Shown in pieces: positions 34,732 to 45,798 of a stretch of DNA of 64,000 nucleotides (the first letter of the stretch is position 1; every line of letters begins with the position of its first letter). The translations under genes were made by a program, and so were the position numbers. The DNA lies in assembly GCF_024054175.1 (NCBI RefSeq), contig NZ_JAMXLA010000001.1, forward strand, positions 1,420,528-1,484,527, written 5' to 3'. The DNA is from Flavobacterium sp. NRK1. Lineage in GTDB: Bacteria; Bacteroidota; Bacteroidia; Flavobacteriales; Flavobacteriaceae. Below the pieces are notes generated by a model that saw nothing but the letters and a program-made list of their open reading frames with translations, made no database searches and was not told the origin of the DNA.

Positions 34732-36093
34732 CTAACCGAACAAATGGGCAGCTACATCTTCAATTTTTGCTACCAGCCTTATTTCGATAAGAGTGTTTTT
34801 TAATGAAATTTTATTGTACTTAGATACAAAAATAGTAGAAAATCCTAACTTTTCCGCTTCAAGTATGCGTTGTTCTACTCTGTTTATAGGTCGAATTTCC
34901 CCTGAAAGGCCTATTTCCCCTGCAAAACAGAAGTCTTTATTTACCGGAATATCTTCGTTGGAAGATAGTATTGCAGCCACCACGGCAAGGTCTATAGCCG
35001 GGTCATCCACATTTATACCGCCCGTAATATTAAGAAATACATCTTTTGCACCAAGCCTGAAACCTGCTCTTTTTTCAAGCACAGCTAATATCATATTAAG
35101 CCTTTTGGCATTGTAACCGGTTGTTGAACGTTGCGGGGTACCATACACAGCTGAACTTACCAGTGCCTGTATTTCTACCATAAGGGGGCGCATGCCTTCC
35201 ATAGTTGTAGCAATGGCAGTTCCACTTAGTTCTTCTTCTTTATGCGATATTAATATTTCAGATGGGTTGGCTACTTCGCGTAATCCTGTACCAAGCATTT
35301 CATAAATACCTAACTCTGCAGTAGAACCAAAACGATTTTTTAATGATCGCAGTATGCGGTACACATGATTGCGGTCACCCTCAAACTGAAGTACGGTATC
35401 TACCATATGTTCCAGTATTTTTGGGCCTGCTATGCTGCCATCTTTGGTTATGTGCCCTATAAGAATGACAGGTACATTGGTTTCTTTGGCAAACTTTATA
35501 AGTTCTGCCGTAGTTTCCCGTATTTGTGATATACTTCCTGCAGACGATTCTATATAATCGGTATGCAGGGTTTGTATAGAGTCTATAATTACCACTTCAG
35601 GCAGTATAGTCTCAATTTGCTTAAATATGTTTTGGGTTTTAGTTTCGGTAAGTATATAGCAATTATCGGCAGATGGTGTTATTCTTTCAGCACGCATCTT
35701 AATCTGTTTCTGGCTTTCCTCACCCGATACATAAAGCGTACGGTAAGGAAGCTTTAATGATATTTGCAATAACAGTGTACTTTTTCCAATACCAGGTTCA
35801 CCGCCTAAAAGTGTGAGTGAACCGGGCACGAGTCCGCCTCCCAAAACACGGTTCAGCTCGGCATCTCCGGTATTAAGCCGTATTTCTGCAGCCGAATCTA
35901 TCTCGTTTATTTTTAACGGGCGCGCTGCTTTTTTAACCTCTCCGGTAGAGGGTTTCCAGGCCTGTTTTTCTTCTTTTTGTATAACTTCTTCTACAATGGT
36001 ATTCCATTGTTTGCATGAGTTGCACTGCCCCTGCCATTTAGCATACTGTGCCCCGCAGTTTTGGCAAAAAAAGGAAGTTTTTAGTTTGGCCAT
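34732..36093 (-). CDS. radA: DNA repair protein RadA (Sms)
   Basis: This 453-residue RecA-like ATPase promotes branch migration in recombinational repair. The N-terminal zinc finger is FFCQNCGAQ...GQCNSCKQWN. Walker A is GGEPGIGKSTLLLQ, Walker B-like VVIIDSIQT, and the RadA-specific motif LKNRFGST is present. The C-terminal Lon-like domain is complete (GGINVDDPAIDLAVVAAILS). It lies 15 bp after the esterase-like gene and 13 bp before the GT51 gene. Confidence 0.97.
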   Translation of the reverse strand: MAKLKTSFFCQNCGAQYAKWQGQCNSCKQWNTIVEEVIQKEEKQAWKPSTGEVKKAARPLKINEIDSAAEIRLNTGDAELNRVLGGGLVPGSLTLLGGEPGIGKSTLLLQISLKLPYRTLYVSGEESQKQIKMRAERITPSADNCYILTETKTQNIFKQIETILPEVVIIDSIQTLHTDYIESSAGSISQIRETTAELIKFAKETNVPVILIGHITKDGSIAGPKILEHMVDTVLQFEGDRNHVYRILRSLKNRFGSTAELGIYEMLGTGLREVANPSEILISHKEEELSGTAIATTMEGMRPLMVEIQALVSSAVYGTPQRSTTGYNAKRLNMILAVLEKRAGFRLGAKDVFLNITGGINVDDPAIDLAVVAAILSSNEDIPVNKDFCFAGEIGLSGEIRPINRVEQRILEAEKLGFSTIFVSKYNKISLKNTLIEIRLVAKIEDVAAHLFG

Positions 36094-36108
36094 TTATGGT
36101 TGTCTCGT

Positions 36109-37251
36109 TTATTTAAGGTTTTCAGCTTTATCAAGCATCATATCTTTTGTATACTCGCCTACTTCGCTTAAACTATAAGCTTTCATGTAGGACTTGATTG
36201 CTTTTTTATTGTCGTCCGTTTTTTCGTAGTATAACGCAGTGTAATACTCAGAAAAAGTTGTTCGCGGATAATTTTTAGATGCGACATCTGACAGAGCTTT
36301 TAATTCTTCGTAAGCACCATTTTTTAATATTGCTGCTTCTATAGCTCTGAAATCATTAAGCCTTATAGGTATCTTAACGCCCAGATCTTCCTGAATGATC
36401 TTATATTTTTGAGTCAGATAATCCACATATCCCGATTGCAGCGTAACAATTTTTTCCTGATATTCAGTAGAAGTTATAGGCTGATAAACAGAAAATATGT
36501 GATACATAGCTTCCGGTATAGCATAAGGCACAAGTGAATAATGCGATGCATTTTTAATATCGTCAAAATAATATTTTAAAGTTGGGCTGCTAACCTTTTT
36601 AATGTTTTCATCAAGTGTTTTTATCTTTTTCTGCATTTTCATTACATCTCCATCAGCAGTTGCAAGATAATAATAAATAGGTGTCTTTATATCAGCAAGC
36701 CTTTCAGGTACATGAATATCCATGTCTTTTGGCAGTTCCGGGCTAAGTACTATATACGCATTAAACAAAGGATTTTCTTTATACAAAAAGTAATTAATGT
36801 AACCTGCGGTTACATCGTGCCCTGCAATTATTTTAAAAGGGGAAACCCTGTACTTTTTATCTACATACGGTAATAGTTCGGTAGCAATAAAATCAAAAAA
36901 TTTTTCGCCAAACTCATCAGGCAGTCCGGTTTCTTTATCTATACGGCAGTCGGTTGCCCTTTCATTATCACGGTTTTGGTTAATTCCAACAATTATAACT
37001 TCAGGTAAATCATTCCAGTATTCTGTATAAGAAAGCATGCCCGAAAACGGATCTACAAGATAATCACCATCAAGCAAAACCAACAAAGGATACTTTTTGT
37101 TTTTATTTGCCGGCAAATCGTAAGAAGCCGGAGTTACAACGGTAATCAGCCTTGTAGTATTTAATCTTTCAGATGGTAGCTCTTCAGTTTTTTTTTGCGA
37201 GAAAAGAGTGGATGTAAAAAGTAGTAAAAGTAGTAGGGTGTTGGTTTTCAT
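36109..37251 (-). CDS. Exported esterase-like alpha/beta hydrolase with Asp at the nucleophile position and TPR-like tail
   Basis: The protein has 380 residues from ATG 37251, which begins a good signal peptide (MKTNTLLLLLLFTSTLFSQ). An upstream ATG at 37293 would add 14 residues and touch the gene before. Residues about 30-270 resemble the esterase D/enterobactin-esterase family: KYPLLVLLDGDYLVDPF, then the nucleophile elbow as AGHDVTAG where family members have GHS, and a His in NASHYSLVP. Asp thus replaces the nucleophile Ser. The C-terminal ~100 residues look like TPR helices (ALYYEKTDDNKKAIKSYMKA). It lies between the flippase-like gene and radA, all likely one operon. Confidence 0.82.
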   Translation of the reverse strand: MKTNTLLLLLLFTSTLFSQKKTEELPSERLNTTRLITVVTPASYDLPANKNKKYPLLVLLDGDYLVDPFSGMLSYTEYWNDLPEVIIVGINQNRDNERATDCRIDKETGLPDEFGEKFFDFIATELLPYVDKKYRVSPFKIIAGHDVTAGYINYFLYKENPLFNAYIVLSPELPKDMDIHVPERLADIKTPIYYYLATADGDVMKMQKKIKTLDENIKKVSSPTLKYYFDDIKNASHYSLVPYAIPEAMYHIFSVYQPITSTEYQEKIVTLQSGYVDYLTQKYKIIQEDLGVKIPIRLNDFRAIEAAILKNGAYEELKALSDVASKNYPRTTFSEYYTALYYEKTDDNKKAIKSYMKAYSLSEVGEYTKDMMLDKAENLK

Positions 37252-37293
37252 TGCTTTACATGTTTTTAGTAGAAATGCGAAGCAAGTTAGCAA

Positions 37294-38256
37294 TTATTTG
37301 TGTCTATAGAGTAAAGGTAATAATAAAAATGAGAGTGCTCCTAAACAAACAATCATGCCGGTTTGCGATGTCCACACGAGCCATCCAAAGGCGGTTCCTG
37401 CTACTTTAGGCACGGCATATAATCCTAAAATGCCTGCAATTGCTGCAGGGTAAACCCCAAAGCCTCCGTTGCTAAAAGTAATGGCCAAGCTGCCTATTAC
37501 AAAAGCTACACAAACAACACCAAAGCTCAGGCCTGCAGTTTCGGGCAAGGCATATATAGTAACATAAAACATTAATACATAAGTAAACCATATGTAAACT
37601 GACAATAGTAAAAAAGGCCATTTATTTGGCATTTTAAATACGCTTAATGTTCCTTCTACCAGTCCTGATATTTTTTCTTTCAGTTTTAACAGCCATTTGT
37701 TTTTGCTGTATATGTAAAAAAGAATTGCCCCTGCCATAAGCAACGCACAAGCTATACCGTAAATAACAAGATTCTGGTAAGGTATATTCTTGCTAAGATA
37801 ATCCTGAAGGGTACTAAATTGCAGAATTATAGTACCTGTAACACAAAACAGCAGCAAAAATAAATCTACAACCCTTTCGCTTATAATGGTACCCAGTCCT
37901 TTGTCAAAAGGTACGTTGCTATAGCGCTTAAGCACAAGTGCACGGCTTACCTCGCCACTGCGGGGTACTGTCATATTCATAAGGTAGGTAATGCATACAG
38001 CACTAAACTTTATCATAAAAGGGCTTTGGTAGCCAATATGCGAAAGTGTATATTTCCAGCGGTATGCACGTGCTATGTGGCCTGTTAAACCAATAAAAAG
38101 CGATAAGTAAATATAATTGTAATCGGCGTTTTCAAAATAGCTTTTAATCTCTTCAAGCTGTGCCGGTGTAAACTGGCTGTAAGTATATATAATTAAAAAA
38201 ACTCCCACGGATAGAGGGAGTATTATACTTAATAATTTACTTAATTTTTTATTCAA
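37294..38256 (-). CDS. Flippase-like integral membrane protein (lysylphosphatidylglycerol synthase TM family)
   Basis: This 320-residue protein of about 8 membrane helices belongs to the lysylphosphatidylglycerol synthase TM-region / YbhN-like family (UPF0104). Typical segments are YIYLSLFIGLTGHIARAYRW, MNMTVPRSGEVSRALVLKRY and GTIISERVVDLFLLL. It has no aminoacyl-transferase domain, so lipid flipping or a related transport role is inferred, not synthesis. It starts 2 bp after panD and ends 42 bp before the esterase-like gene. Confidence 0.9.
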   Translation of the reverse strand: MNKKLSKLLSIILPLSVGVFLIIYTYSQFTPAQLEEIKSYFENADYNYIYLSLFIGLTGHIARAYRWKYTLSHIGYQSPFMIKFSAVCITYLMNMTVPRSGEVSRALVLKRYSNVPFDKGLGTIISERVVDLFLLLFCVTGTIILQFSTLQDYLSKNIPYQNLVIYGIACALLMAGAILFYIYSKNKWLLKLKEKISGLVEGTLSVFKMPNKWPFLLLSVYIWFTYVLMFYVTIYALPETAGLSFGVVCVAFVIGSLAITFSNGGFGVYPAAIAGILGLYAVPKVAGTAFGWLVWTSQTGMIVCLGALSFLLLPLLYRHK

Positions 38257-38258
38257 AC

Positions 38259-38609
38259 CTACGTTAGGGTATTGTCTTTTTCGTTAGGAAAAACTAATGA
38301 TGGCTTAAATGATTTAGCTTCTTCAAAATCAAGAATACCATATGATATAATAATAATAATATCGCCCTTCTGTACTTTTCTGGCAGCAGGGCCATTCAGG
38401 GTAATGTCGCCACTATTCCTGTTACCTTTAATAGCATAAGTTTCAAGGCGTTCACCATTATTAATGTTCACGATAGAAACTTTTTCACCTTCAATAATAT
38501 TAGCAGCTTCCATTAACGCTTCGTCTATAGTAATGCTGCCTATGTAATTTAAATCAGCTCCAGTCACCATAACGCGGTGAATCTTGGACTTTACAACTTG
38601 AATTTGCAT
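38259..38609 (-). CDS. panD: Aspartate 1-decarboxylase
   Basis: This 116-residue pyruvoyl enzyme decarboxylates L-aspartate to beta-alanine for pantothenate and CoA synthesis. The self-cleavage site is the Gly-Ser pair in [10 protein letters not shown] (Gly24-Ser25). Length and the [20 protein letters not shown] core are normal. It lies 13 bp after panC and 2 bp before the flippase-like gene, so panC-panD form a pantothenate pair at the head of the operon. Confidence 0.97.
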   Translation of the reverse strand: MQIQVVKSKIHRVMVTGADLNYIGSITIDEALMEAANIIEGEKVSIVNINNGERLETYAIKGNRNSGDITLNGPAARKVQKGDIIIIISYGILDFEEAKSFKPSLVFPNEKDNTLT

Positions 38610-38622
38610 GGTGCAAAGGTAA

Positions 38623-39468
38623 TCAATTTAATGAAATATTGTCAATTAACCTAACATTGCTTAAAAAAACCGCAATAAAACCTCTGTATTCCTTATTATC
38701 TTTAGTATTTGCAGGTACAAGGTCATCTTCTGCGGCTATTTCAAAGTAATCCATTTTAAATTCCGGATGGGTAGAAAAAGCATCATAAACATATTTTTTT
38801 ACGGCTTCAATGCTTTCATTTACAAACTTTTCGCGCGCTTCTTTCAATGTTTTATATATAAAAGCGGCTTTGTTTTTTTCTTCGTCTGTCAGCCGTCCGT
38901 TTCTTGAGCTCATAGCCAGGCCGTTTTCTTCGCGGCTTATGGGGCATCCTACAATATTTATAGGCATACCAGTTTTTTGTACAAGTTTTTTAACGATCTG
39001 TAATTGCTGAAAATCTTTTTCGCCAAAATAGGCATTGGTGGGCTTAACTATTTCAAATAATTTTTTTACAATGGTGCCAACACCATCAAAATGCCCTGGG
39101 CGGTGACTGCCTTCCATCTGATATTCAAGACCGTCAAAAGAAAAGTGAGCAGATTCAGTGTTTCCATCATACATTTCATCTACAGACGGTGCAAAAACTA
39201 TAATAGCATCACTAACGGTTTTTATTTTCTCCACATCAGCTTCCAGCGTTCGGGGATATTTTTTCAGGTCTTCCTGATTATTAAACTGAGTAGGGTTTAC
39301 AAAAATGCTTATTACAGTTATAATGTTTTCCTGAAACGATTTTTCCAGAAGTGAAAGATGTCCTTTGTGCAAAGCGCCCATTGTGGGTACAAAACCAATC
39401 GTAGATTTATTGTTTTTATAAGTTGATAAATGTGAAATTAAATCAGCTTTATTGTTAAAAATGAGCAT
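38623..39468 (-). CDS. panC: Pantothenate synthetase
   Basis: This 281-residue ligase joins beta-alanine and pantoate with ATP. Adenylyltransferase-type motifs: [16 protein letters not shown] with the HIGH-like [38 protein letters not shown] with the KMSKS-like SSRNGR. It is full length and first in the minus-strand run panC-panD-flippase-esterase-radA-GT51. Its promoter lies in the 106-bp gap divergent from the GT5-like gene. Confidence 0.97.
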   Translation of the reverse strand: MLIFNNKADLISHLSTYKNNKSTIGFVPTMGALHKGHLSLLEKSFQENIITVISIFVNPTQFNNQEDLKKYPRTLEADVEKIKTVSDAIIVFAPSVDEMYDGNTESAHFSFDGLEYQMEGSHRPGHFDGVGTIVKKLFEIVKPTNAYFGEKDFQQLQIVKKLVQKTGMPINIVGCPISREENGLAMSSRNGRLTDEEKNKAAFIYKTLKEAREKFVNESIEAVKKYVYDAFSTHPEFKMDYFEIAAEDDLVPANTKDNKEYRGFIAVFLSNVRLIDNISLN

Positions 39469-39490
39469 CGGATTTATATTAAATTGGAAG

Positions 39491-39522
39491 CAAAATTAAT
39501 ATAATAGTTACAAAATGCGCAA
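39491..39522 (-). promoter_or_regulatory. Promoter of panC
   Basis: On the minus strand TTG (39522-39520) precedes TAATTTTG (39498-39491) by 21 bp, a consensus Bacteroidota promoter about 22 bp before the panC ATG. Confidence 0.6.
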
Positions 39523-39529
39523 AATTGTT

Positions 39530-39537
39530 TAATTTTG
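39530..39537 (+). promoter_or_regulatory. -7 box of the GT5-like gene
   Basis: TAATTTTG matches TAnnTTTG 37 bp before the ATG at 39575. No clear TTG lies at the expected distance. Confidence 0.45.
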
Positions 39538-39574
39538 CGTGTTTTAACACCCTATAAATAAATATAGTTTTAAT

Positions 39575-40381
39575 ATGGAGGATAAGAGGATATTGTATGT
39601 ATCATCTGAAGTAGTGCCTTATTTGGCTGAAAATGAAGTGTCTTTAATGTCGTATGATGTGCCGAAAATGATTAATGACCAGGGCGGGCAAATAAGAATA
39701 TTTATGCCGCGCTATGGAAATATTAACGAAAGAAGGCATCAATTACATGAGGTTATCCGATTATCAGGAATGAATTTGGTAGTAAATGATATGGATATGC
39801 CCCTTATTATTAAGGTTGCATCTATACCTAAAGAAAGAATACAGGTTTACTTTATTGATAATGATGAGTATTTTAAAAGAAAAGCTACATTTAGTGATGA
39901 AGACGGGGTACTATATCCCGATAATGACGAGAGAGCTATATTTTTTGCCAAAGGAGTTGTTGAAACAGTAAAAAAACTAAACTGGGTTCCTGATATTATT
40001 CATGTACACGGATGGCTTGCAGGCATGCTTCCGGTTTATATGAAACATTATTATAAAGATGAAGCGCTTTTTGCAGACACAAAAATTGTTACATCTGTAT
40101 ATAACCAGTCTTTTGAAGGTACACTTGATAATAATATGCTTAAAAAAGTATTGTTTGACAATGTGCCGGAAAGTGATGTAAAGATGCTTGAAACACCTGA
40201 TTATGTGAATGTAATGAAGGCGTCAATAGCACATTCTGATGCTGTTATCATCGCTTCAGAAAACCTGTCTGACGAATTAGTTAAGTTTGTTGAAGCATCA
40301 GGAAAACCATTCCTTCCGTTTGTTGATAAAGATAAATTTGCAGAAGCATATACTAATTTCTATAGAAATCAGGTTTTATAG
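39575..40381 (+). CDS. Short glycogen/starch synthase-like GT5 catalytic-domain protein
   Basis: This 268-residue protein matches only the N-terminal (GT5) half of bacterial glycogen synthase: ILYVSSEVVPYLAEN at the start, GGQIRIFMPRYGNINERR, and PDIIHVHGWLAGMLPVYMKH. The C-terminal GT1-like half that binds ADP-glucose is absent (family enzymes are usually about 480 residues). It may not make glycogen at all. The gene sits between the divergent panC and a DUF4270 lipoprotein gene followed by glmS. Confidence 0.85.
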   Translation: MEDKRILYVSSEVVPYLAENEVSLMSYDVPKMINDQGGQIRIFMPRYGNINERRHQLHEVIRLSGMNLVVNDMDMPLIIKVASIPKERIQVYFIDNDEYFKRKATFSDEDGVLYPDNDERAIFFAKGVVETVKKLNWVPDIIHVHGWLAGMLPVYMKHYYKDEALFADTKIVTSVYNQSFEGTLDNNMLKKVLFDNVPESDVKMLETPDYVNVMKASIAHSDAVIIASENLSDELVKFVEASGKPFLPFVDKDKFAEAYTNFYRNQVL

Positions 40382-40400
40382 TAAATCTAAAAAATATATA

Positions 40401-42059
40401 ATGACTAATAGTTCATTTCTAAAGAAGTTAATCTTTGCCTTAAGTATTGTTTTTTTTGTATCGTGTGATAAAGATTTTAATGAATTAGGATCTGACATCG
40501 TGGGAGACGATGTTCATAGTGATATGATAAAGGCCGATGTAAATGTTGTTGCTTATGACAGGCCTACCGGGGCTGTGCAATCTAACAATCTTACCCTTAA
40601 CCAGCTAGGAGTTTACGATAATCCAGTTTTTGGTAAAACAATTGCCCACTTTGTAACACAGCTGGAAATTCCTTCAGGCAGTGAAAACCCAACACTATAC
40701 AGCCCTGTTATAGACTCAGTATATCTGTATGTGCCTTATTACAGTAAAGCAACAGGTTCTGAACTTGATGAGAGCGATACTAATAATGGTACAAGTACTC
40801 TTTATGAGCTTGACTCTGTTTATGGCAACCCTAATGCTAAATTTAATCTGAAATTATACAGAAACGGATTTTATCTTAGGGATACAGACCCGGGTGCTGC
40901 AGATAAAGTACAAAGATACTATTCGGATGATTTTGCAATGGTTGAGAGCCTTCTGGTGGGTGCACCTTTAGCAGAAAATGAAGCATTTACATTTAGCCCT
41001 CTTGAGGTTAAGCGTATAGCTAACCCTAAAGGTACAAATCCTGCAACAGGAGAACCGAATGCCGGTACTCCAAGGGTAGTAGAAAGGCTTGCTCCCGGTA
41101 TTTTTATGAATCTTGATAAAGCTGCTATGCAGGATGCTTTGTTTAGTAATGCTAACAGGGGTAATCTTTTAAATAACAATATTTTTAAAAATTATTTCAG
41201 GGGTTTATATTTTAAAGTAGAGCAGGTAGGCAATGATGCAGTAATGGCTGTTCCTAAATTCTCTGAAGGTATAATAACCATAAAATATCATGATTATGAA
41301 ATTGGTCTTGACGGGGTTCAGGGAACTGATATCCTTGATAAGACTATGACATTTAATCTCAAAACAAATACTATTAACTTTTACGAGAATACATATAAAG
41401 GCGATTTCAGCAGTGCTATAGCATCTTCAGATGCTGTAGAAGGAGACAGTCGTTTATATATTAAAGGCGGAGCCGGTTCTATGGCTATTATAAATCTGGT
41501 TGATGCCGGGCTTAATGCCCTTACAGAAGCTGCGCTTGGAGAAAGAATACTTGTAAATGAGGCTAACCTTGTTTTTTATGTAGACAATAACAGCGCTACA
41601 GGTATGGGGCAATCTGTGGCTGACGGCACAAAGCTTATTGCGCCATTAAGGTTATATCTTTATGACCTTGAAAACAGAAAGCCTGTGTATGATTATTATG
41701 CAGATGGTACTTCAAGTAATGCATATCCTAAATACAACAAGTATATTCATGGAGGGGTTATAGATACACTGGATAACGGAACGATAAGATATAAAATAAG
41801 GGTTACAGACCATGTTAATAATATTATTAAAGGAGACTCCATAAACCACAAACTTGGCCTTGTAGTTACAGAAAGTATAAATGTTGTATCTAACTATAAG
41901 CTTAAGACTGCTTTCACTGAAGGAGATACTGAAGTTAAAGAAATACCATTATCGGCAGTACAGCATCCTTTCGGAACTGTTTTATATGGAAGCAACGTTC
42001 CTGTTGGGGAACAAGATAAACGAGTTAAACTAGAAATTTTTTATTCTAAACCTAAATAG
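40401..42059 (+). CDS. DUF4270 lipoprotein
   Basis: The protein has 552 residues from ATG 40401. A longer frame begins at 40287 inside the gene before and is rejected because ATG 40401 opens a clean lipoprotein signal ending VSC (Cys22). The mature protein shows the DUF4270 pattern: KDFNELGSDIVGDDVHSD after the Cys, long beta-rich stretches and repeated ENRKPVYDYY-like segments. Anchoring to the outer membrane is likely; the function is unknown. It follows the GT5-like gene by 19 bp and precedes glmS by 8 bp. Confidence 0.88.
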   Translation: MTNSSFLKKLIFALSIVFFVSCDKDFNELGSDIVGDDVHSDMIKADVNVVAYDRPTGAVQSNNLTLNQLGVYDNPVFGKTIAHFVTQLEIPSGSENPTLYSPVIDSVYLYVPYYSKATGSELDESDTNNGTSTLYELDSVYGNPNAKFNLKLYRNGFYLRDTDPGAADKVQRYYSDDFAMVESLLVGAPLAENEAFTFSPLEVKRIANPKGTNPATGEPNAGTPRVVERLAPGIFMNLDKAAMQDALFSNANRGNLLNNNIFKNYFRGLYFKVEQVGNDAVMAVPKFSEGIITIKYHDYEIGLDGVQGTDILDKTMTFNLKTNTINFYENTYKGDFSSAIASSDAVEGDSRLYIKGGAGSMAIINLVDAGLNALTEAALGERILVNEANLVFYVDNNSATGMGQSVADGTKLIAPLRLYLYDLENRKPVYDYYADGTSSNAYPKYNKYIHGGVIDTLDNGTIRYKIRVTDHVNNIIKGDSINHKLGLVVTESINVVSNYKLKTAFTEGDTEVKEIPLSAVQHPFGTVLYGSNVPVGEQDKRVKLEIFYSKPK

Positions 42060-42067
42060 TCAGTTAT

Positions 42068-43915
42068 ATGTGCGGAATTGTAGGTTATATAGGTAACAGG
42101 GAAGCATATCCTGTAATCATAAAAGGGCTTAAAAGACTTGAATACAGGGGGTATGATAGTGCAGGAGTTGTGCTTTATGACGGCACTGACCTTAAACTTT
42201 CCAAAACCAAAGGAAAAGTGTCTGATCTTGAAGAAAGAGCAGAAAAAGAAATAACATTAAATGGTTCTATAGGGATTGGTCATACACGTTGGGCTACACA
42301 TGGTGTGCCTAATGATGTAAATTCACATCCGCATTTATCCAATTCGGGTAACCTGGTAATAGTTCATAATGGTATTATAGAAAACTATGAACCGTTAAAA
42401 AAAGAACTTATAAAAAGAGGGTATACTTTTAAATCGGATACCGATACTGAGGTTCTTGTTAACCTTATAGAAGAAGTTAAGAAAAAAGATAATCTTAAAT
42501 TAGGTAAAGCTGTTCAGGTGGCGCTTAATCAGGTAGTAGGTGCTTATGCAATTGCTGTATTTGATAAAGAAAGGCCAACTGAAATTATAGCTGCCCGTTT
42601 AGGAAGCCCATTAGCTATAGGTGTAGGTAAAGATGAATTTTTTGTAGCGTCTGATGCTTCGCCATTTATTGAATATACTTCTAATGCCATTTATCTTGAT
42701 GATGAGGAAATGGCAATTATAAGACTGGATAAGCCTTTAAAAATAAGAAAAATTAAAGATGACTCTTTAGTAGATCCATATATTCAGGAGCTGCAGATGA
42801 ATCTTGAGCAAATAGAAAAAGGCGGTTACGACCACTTTATGCTTAAAGAGATATATGAGCAGCCAAGTGTAATAAAAGATACTTACAGAGGAAGGCTTCA
42901 TGCTAATGAGGGCCTTATTAAAATGGCAGGGGTTGAAGATAATCTTCAAAAATTCTTAAATGCCGACAGGATACTTATTATTGCCTGTGGTACTTCATGG
43001 CATGCGGGCCTTGTGGCAGAATACATATTTGAAGAATTTGCGCGCATACCTGTTGAAGTAGAATATGCTTCTGAATTCAGATACAGAAATCCTATAATTC
43101 GTCCTACCGATGTAGTTATTGCTATTTCGCAATCAGGTGAAACTGCTGATACACTTGCGGCAATAAAGCTTGCTAAAGAAAGCGGCGCATTTGTGTTTGG
43201 GGTTTGTAATGTGGTAGGATCTTCTATTTCAAGAGAGACACATGCAGGTGCTTATACACATGCAGGGCCTGAAATTGGTGTTGCTTCCACAAAAGCTTTT
43301 ACAACTCAGATAACAGTACTTACGCTTATTGCGCTTCGTTTGGCAAAAGCTAAAGGAACCATGAGTAATTCCGACTTCCACAGATACCTGCAGGAATTGG
43401 AGCTTATACCTGAAAAAGTGCAGGAAGCATTACAGACAAATGATGTGGCACAAATGATAGCGGCTGTTTATAAAGATGCGCCAAATGCACTTTATCTGGG
43501 CAGGGGGTATAATTTCCCTGTAGCTCTTGAAGGAGCGTTAAAGCTTAAAGAGATATCCTATATACATGCTGAAGGTTACCCTGCTGCTGAAATGAAACAC
43601 GGGCCAATTGCGCTTATAGATGAGCATATGCCTGTGGTTATTATTGCACCACAACAGGAGCACTATGATAAGATTGTAAGTAACATACAGGAAATAAAAT
43701 CAAGAAGCGGTAAAATTATTGCCGTGGTAACAAAAGGAGATACGCAGGTTAAAGAATTAGCCGACCACGTTATCGAAATACCATCTACATCAGATGCTTT
43801 ATCGCCATTATTGACTACAATTCCATTGCAGTTACTGTCATACCATATTGCAGTAATGAGAGAATGTAATGTAGATCAGCCGAGAAATTTAGCGAAGTCG
43901 GTTACGGTAGAGTAA
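42068..43915 (+). CDS. glmS: Glutamine--fructose-6-phosphate aminotransferase
   Basis: This 615-residue GlmS makes glucosamine-6-phosphate from fructose-6-phosphate and glutamine, the first step toward UDP-GlcNAc for cell wall. The N-terminal glutaminase domain starts with Cys2 in MCGIVGYIG and shows GHTRWATHG. Two SIS domains follow, with ISQSGETADTLAA and GPEIGVASTKAFTTQ, and the end is PRNLAKSVTVE. It is complete. It is last in the GT5-like/DUF4270/glmS run, with a terminator after. Confidence 0.97.
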   Translation: MCGIVGYIGNREAYPVIIKGLKRLEYRGYDSAGVVLYDGTDLKLSKTKGKVSDLEERAEKEITLNGSIGIGHTRWATHGVPNDVNSHPHLSNSGNLVIVHNGIIENYEPLKKELIKRGYTFKSDTDTEVLVNLIEEVKKKDNLKLGKAVQVALNQVVGAYAIAVFDKERPTEIIAARLGSPLAIGVGKDEFFVASDASPFIEYTSNAIYLDDEEMAIIRLDKPLKIRKIKDDSLVDPYIQELQMNLEQIEKGGYDHFMLKEIYEQPSVIKDTYRGRLHANEGLIKMAGVEDNLQKFLNADRILIIACGTSWHAGLVAEYIFEEFARIPVEVEYASEFRYRNPIIRPTDVVIAISQSGETADTLAAIKLAKESGAFVFGVCNVVGSSISRETHAGAYTHAGPEIGVASTKAFTTQITVLTLIALRLAKAKGTMSNSDFHRYLQELELIPEKVQEALQTNDVAQMIAAVYKDAPNALYLGRGYNFPVALEGALKLKEISYIHAEGYPAAEMKHGPIALIDEHMPVVIIAPQQEHYDKIVSNIQEIKSRSGKIIAVVTKGDTQVKELADHVIEIPSTSDALSPLLTTIPLQLLSYHIAVMRECNVDQPRNLAKSVTVE

Positions 43916-43936
43916 TCTGTTACAGATATTAAATAT

Positions 43937-43972
43937 AAAAAAGCAGTTAAGAGTTTTCTTGGCTGTTTTTTT
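43937..43972 (+). terminator. Terminator of glmS
   Basis: AAAAAAGCAG (43937-43946) pairs with CTGTTTTTT (43963-43971), with an inner AAGA/TCTT pairing, followed by a T run. Confidence 0.7.
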
Positions 43973-44116
43973 GTTTTTATCGATTAATAAAAATGTATTG
44001 AGCAATTCTTCGGGTGTCGGAGTGATAAATCAGCAATGGAGCTAAGGTCTTAACCAACATTTGGAAGCGTATTTTCAAATTTCCTCTTTTTTATTGAAAA
44101 AAATGCATTTTTGGTG

Positions 44117-44148
44117 TTGCATAATTCATGTAGAAAAAACTATCTTTG
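44117..44148 (+). promoter_or_regulatory. Promoter of atpD-atpC
   Basis: TTG (44117-44119) is followed after 21 bp by TATCTTTG (44141-44148), a consensus promoter 61 bp before the atpD ATG. The rest of the 294-bp gap from glmS holds only the glmS terminator. Confidence 0.65.
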
Positions 44149-44206
44149 CACTCGGAAAAAATAGGTTTTTTCGGAAAACGTAAATAGCTGTTTAATAAAT
44201 ACATAA

Positions 44207-45721
<1,515 letters not shown>

Positions 45722-45738
45722 TTGGTTGAGGGTTGATA

Positions 45739-45781
45739 GTTGATGGTTGCCAGAGGCTTCCGAATATCTACAACCAACAAC
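45739..45781 (+). repeat. Intercistronic hairpin between atpD and atpC
   Basis: GTTGATGGTTG (45739-45749) and CAACCAACAAC (45771-45781) pair at 10 of 11 positions around a 21-nt loop, preceded by GTTGA-like repeats. It could set different levels of beta and epsilon by RNA processing or partial termination (inference). Confidence 0.45.
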
Positions 45782-45798
45782 TAAAATAACTAAAAGAT

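Noticed and set aside
40287..40400. Upstream extension of the DUF4270 gene
   Set aside because: It would read through the end of the GT5-like gene; ATG 40401 starts a clean lipoprotein signal.
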